From positions 1-64,000 of the forward strand of contig CBFGUW010000018.1 in NCBI GenBank assembly GCA_965652395.1: a stretch of DNA of 64,000 nt, given 5' to 3'. Shown one piece after another: positions 61,207 to 64,000 of this stretch. The position numbers and the translations under genes were made by a program. The stretch's first letter is position 1; the number at the start of each line of letters is the position of its first letter. The stretch comes from Saccharospirillum sp965652395 (GTDB lineage Bacteria; Pseudomonadota; Gammaproteobacteria; Pseudomonadales; Natronospirillaceae). A model generated the notes under the pieces. The model made no database searches. It had not been told where the DNA came from and saw only the letters and a list, made by a program, of their open reading frames with translations.

Positions 61207-64000
61207 ATGGTTAAATATGCATCCGCCTTTTTGGCACTAAGCATCGCCTTGCCCGCCATGGGTGAGTGGACCAATCCCGATAACTCCATTGGCCGACAAC
61301 TTTCGACCGGATACGGTATAGATACTGTTGATCACTATTCAGGCGAAGCCACGCTGGTCCACACGGACTATCAGTTGCTGCTGGGGCAGGCTAGCTACCT
61401 GCCAATAAGCCGGAAAGAAAGCCTCATGAGTTCAGGCTTCGGCAGACCCATGTACGCAGAGTATAATTTAGGGCAATTACTATCTTCCAGCCTAACTCTC
61501 GACCATACGTTTTGCGACACCATCACGGAAGACGATAAAAAGCCTGCATTCAAAGGCTTGAATGGTGAAAGCGTAGTGTTTACCAAACACAATAGCGTTA
61601 CTGGAAAACCAAAAACTTTTATCTCTAAAAGTAATTGGCTATTAACCTGCGCTACGGATGACCCCGATTACCCCGTTCAGTTAACGGCACCTAACGGGTT
61701 GCGCTTTTATTACGATAGGGATACGCAGCAACACCATTTCCACCCAGGTATGCCCAAAATCCTGAAAGATCCCAATGGCAATACCGCCCGATTCGATCAA
61801 CTCTCCCTAACAGATTTGAATATCGTCACACCGTTTCAAACGCTTTCGTTTACAAAAAACGGCCTGTCAATAAGTGGTATAAGCCAACCGTTGGTGACCT
61901 ATGAGTCAATTAGTGGAGGCTACAAGATTAAATATGCGGAGGAGTCTTACTGGTCGGTCCGGAAAAAATCCAGCAGCGTCACCGAAGTGTGCAACCCACT
62001 TAAAACCTGTGTTGACTTTGAAATTAAAAAAATAAGCCTAGGTGCGGCTGGCTCCTCTGATCGATTGGTCAAAAAAACCTATCACATCCCTCATCATGGG
62101 AACTATAGCATTACCTATGACTACACCTATCCCTCCGGTACGAATGAACTAATCGTAAAGGCCACGCATGGCGACCATTTACGCGAATATCGCTACTATC
62201 ATACTCATTCAAATTCACCACTCTATTGGAAGCTGGGCAACCTTCTTAAAGAAACCGTATTCACCTCCAATTCAAGCAGCAAATACCAAGAAAAAACCTT
62301 TGAGTACGAACCAAGTCTGCCCAGCTTCAAAGGCGACTATGTGTCCTCTAACCAGAACGGGGATATTGGGAAATACGCAGTAGTACCACGACTGACCAAG
62401 GAAACCACTAAGCGTTGGTCCAACGCGACTACGAATGGGCAGTTTACCTGGGTGGGCACTGTGGAAGTCACTTATTCCGACTTCGATCTATTTAACAACC
62501 CCCAATCCACCTCTTACCGGTACCCAAGCCCTTCAGGGTCGTCGACACTATACCCCACCATTACTTACCTCACTGAACGGGAGTACGATTTGGACATCCA
62601 TCGCTTGGGGTTGGTCAAACGAACCGAGCTGGAAGGTCTCGCCTATTACAGTGAATATAGCTATGACCGAGTGGGCAATCTGACCGGTGTGGAAACCAAC
62701 GGTCGGACGGAATCATTCTCCTATAATCAGGCAGGGGAAAAAGTATCCTATACGGATGCCGAAGGTAACATTTACTCCTATTCCAACCATTCATTCGGAA
62801 TTCCGCGTCAGGAGACCGGCCCCGAGGGCTATATCCTGACCCGGACCGTTGATAATGGCTTTGTCAGTAGCGAAACGCTCTATGGCAACCGAACCACCAC
62901 CTCTGTATTCGATCCCTTTGGCAAGTTGATAGAATACCAGCCAGCCGAACCTGGCAGAGAGCCTATCCGCTATCATTATACCTTTCCCGCCTCGGGAGGT
63001 ATGGTCTTGGTCGAAGAAAACGGTGGGTTGTTGAAGACAACTCGCTTCAACGGCATGGGCCTGCCTTATCAAATCGAAGTAGAGGGGACAGGCTCAGGTA
63101 CCGGTAACGCCTACCACTTCAAAAAAGTCCTCACCTATTACAATGATGGCACACTCAAAGCGGAATCATTACCGGTGAGCGCCACCACCACCCCATCCAC
63201 CAACCAGTATAGCCACTATTACCAAGACCCAGTGGGACGTCGAACCTCGATTAACCCCGTCGATGGAAGCGCAATAACCTTTCAATACAATGCTCCGTTT
63301 GAAACGCTGATGACGGATGGTGCCGGAGTAAAAACCCGGGAAAAATATCGTCCCTTCGCCAATTTCGGTACTGAAAAACTGGTGGAACGTACTCATCACG
63401 CAGGCAACACCCTCCCCTCGCCTGAGTTGAAGCTATCATTAAGTTATTTCAACAATGGCTGGTTGGATACCGTCAAAATGGGAAGTAAAAGCCATCTCTA
63501 TAACTATGACCAAACAACGGGCTTCCTAAAGTCTGTCTTCACCCCCGAAACGGGGTTAATCGAATACAAATACAACAAAAATGGCCAAGTCATCTGGGAG
63601 AAACATAATACGGATACCCCTCTGGAATACGACTATGACGACTTGGGCCGTATCTCGAAACGGAGATACAGCGACAGTGCCGTGAACGTCACCTATACCT
63701 ACAATGACATTGAGCGCATCTTCACGGGGACCAAGGGCGCCTATACTTGGCAGACAGAGTATGACCTGGATGGCAACCTGACCCGAGAATACCTGAAGCA
63801 CGATACCCAAATTGAACCACCATCGGTCATCAATACTTACCCGCTGTACAGTAGTCATACTGGTCGCTCGGCTGCGGCCCGCAGCAACTCCAAACCCAGC
63901 GGGTTCAGGTCTTTTGGTCATTCCATCGAGTCCCAAGGATTTCTGGACTGGGATTTCAGCTACACTTACGACTCCAAGGGGTTTCTCGCCAAGGTAACCT
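61207..64000 (+). CDS. Secreted RHS/YD-repeat protein, N-terminal part
   Basis: The frame starting at the ATG at 61207 (AAAGGAG upstream) stays open for at least 931 codons and runs off the window. It begins with a signal peptide (VKYASAFLALSIALPAMG). YD-type repeats are frequent: DPNGNTARFDQL, YDRVGNLTGV, YNQAGEKVSYTDAEGN, DPFGKLIEY, YDYDDLGRISK, YDLDGNLTREY, YDSKGF. RHS proteins form shells that carry a variable C-terminal toxin, or act in cell contact; the C-terminus is not visible, so no toxin claim can be made. The base composition is lower in GC than the neighbouring core genes, as for acquired DNA. Confidence 0.85.
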   Translation, partial: MVKYASAFLALSIALPAMGEWTNPDNSIGRQLSTGYGIDTVDHYSGEATLVHTDYQLLLGQASYLPISRKESLMSSGFGRPMYAEYNLGQLLSSSLTLDHTFCDTITEDDKKPAFKGLNGESVVFTKHNSVTGKPKTFISKSNWLLTCATDDPDYPVQLTAPNGLRFYYDRDTQQHHFHPGMPKILKDPNGNTARFDQLSLTDLNIVTPFQTLSFTKNGLSISGISQPLVTYESISGGYKIKYAEESYWSVRKKSSSVTEVCNPLKTCVDFEIKKISLGAAGSSDRLVKKTYHIPHHGNYSITYDYTYPSGTNELIVKATHGDHLREYRYYHTHSNSPLYWKLGNLLKETVFTSNSSSKYQEKTFEYEPSLPSFKGDYVSSNQNGDIGKYAVVPRLTKETTKRWSNATTNGQFTWVGTVEVTYSDFDLFNNPQSTSYRYPSPSGSSTLYPTITYLTEREYDLDIHRLGLVKRTELEGLAYYSEYSYDRVGNLTGVETNGRTESFSYNQAGEKVSYTDAEGNIYSYSNHSFGIPRQETGPEGYILTRTVDNGFVSSETLYGNRTTTSVFDPFGKLIEYQPAEPGREPIRYHYTFPASGGMVLVEENGGLLKTTRFNGMGLPYQIEVEGTGSGTGNAYHFKKVLTYYNDGTLKAESLPVSATTTPSTNQYSHYYQDPVGRRTSINPVDGSAITFQYNAPFETLMTDGAGVKTREKYRPFANFGTEKLVERTHHAGNTLPSPELKLSLSYFNNGWLDTVKMGSKSHLYNYDQTTGFLKSVFTPETGLIEYKYNKNGQVIWEKHNTDTPLEYDYDDLGRISKRRYSDSAVNVTYTYNDIERIFTGTKGAYTWQTEYDLDGNLTREYLKHDTQIEPPSVINTYPLYSSHTGRSAAARSNSKPSGFRSFGHSIESQGFLDWDFSYTYDSKGFLAKVT

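Overview
The window looks like chromosome of a GC-rich gammaproteobacterium of the Pseudomonadales/Oceanospirillales kind. Gene order matches what I recall from Pseudomonas at several places: the block gluQ ... cbrX-cbrA-cbrB-pcnB-folK-panB-panC-panD-pgi, a fimX neighbourhood with serB, motY beside rnt, and orn beside rsgA. The MSHA-type pilin cluster, the MshQ-like adhesin and the repeat families suggest a marine or halophilic relative rather than Pseudomonas itself. The species is inferred, not proven.

Layout. 0.2-3.5 kb: a ProQ/FinO RNA chaperone and the full EF-P lysylation set (epmA, efp, epmB). 3.9-11 kb: a PilZ-like protein, FimX, SerB with a 58-residue small gene upstream, and a membrane protein with a degenerate cyclase domain that runs into a heme-type ABC permease/ATPase pair (11-12.9 kb) and a Rieske protein. 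13.4-21.5 kb: glycerate kinase and a purine-degradation cluster (guaD, puuE, uraD, alc, allA, uraH, puuD-cytochrome c) taking guanine and urate to glyoxylate and urea; two RutR-like palindromes overlap its candidate promoters. 21.5-39.5 kb: an aminotransferase, gluQ, a histidine kinase/HD-GYP pair, then cbrX-cbrA-cbrB, a CrcZ-like sRNA locus not covered by any gene, and pcnB-folK-panBCD-pgi. 39.8-48.1 kb: pilin genes mshA, C, D, O, P and a 1.7-thousand-residue MshQ-like protein with two PA14 domains. 48.2-57 kb: motY, rnt, small conserved genes, fadE, thioredoxin, a LysR regulator, orn and rsgA. 57-64 kb: an acyltransferase overlapping two tandem class-A-beta-lactamase-like hydrolases, a small conserved protein, and the first part of a long RHS/YD-repeat secreted protein that runs off the window.

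Between genes the chromosome carries two repeat families. Family A has seven copies of about 113 bp. They are almost perfect long inverted repeats whose arms differ from copy to copy while a small core is kept. Family B has five copies or clusters built on GGGAGACGGGAGACGC and its complement; one copy is translated as the N-terminus of gluQ.

The most interesting region is 32.2-32.8 kb. It has GTAACA half-sites spaced about two helical turns apart, a sigma-54 promoter with exact GG-N10-GC spacing, and a short A-rich transcript region with at least seven AANAAYAA motifs, two groups of them in hairpin loops. Its position after cbrB makes it a strong candidate for a CrcZ-type Hfq/Crc decoy RNA outside the genus where it is best known. 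Other regulatory calls are a HexR-type palindrome before pgi, a PsrA-type site before fadE, and a structured leader before the RHS gene.
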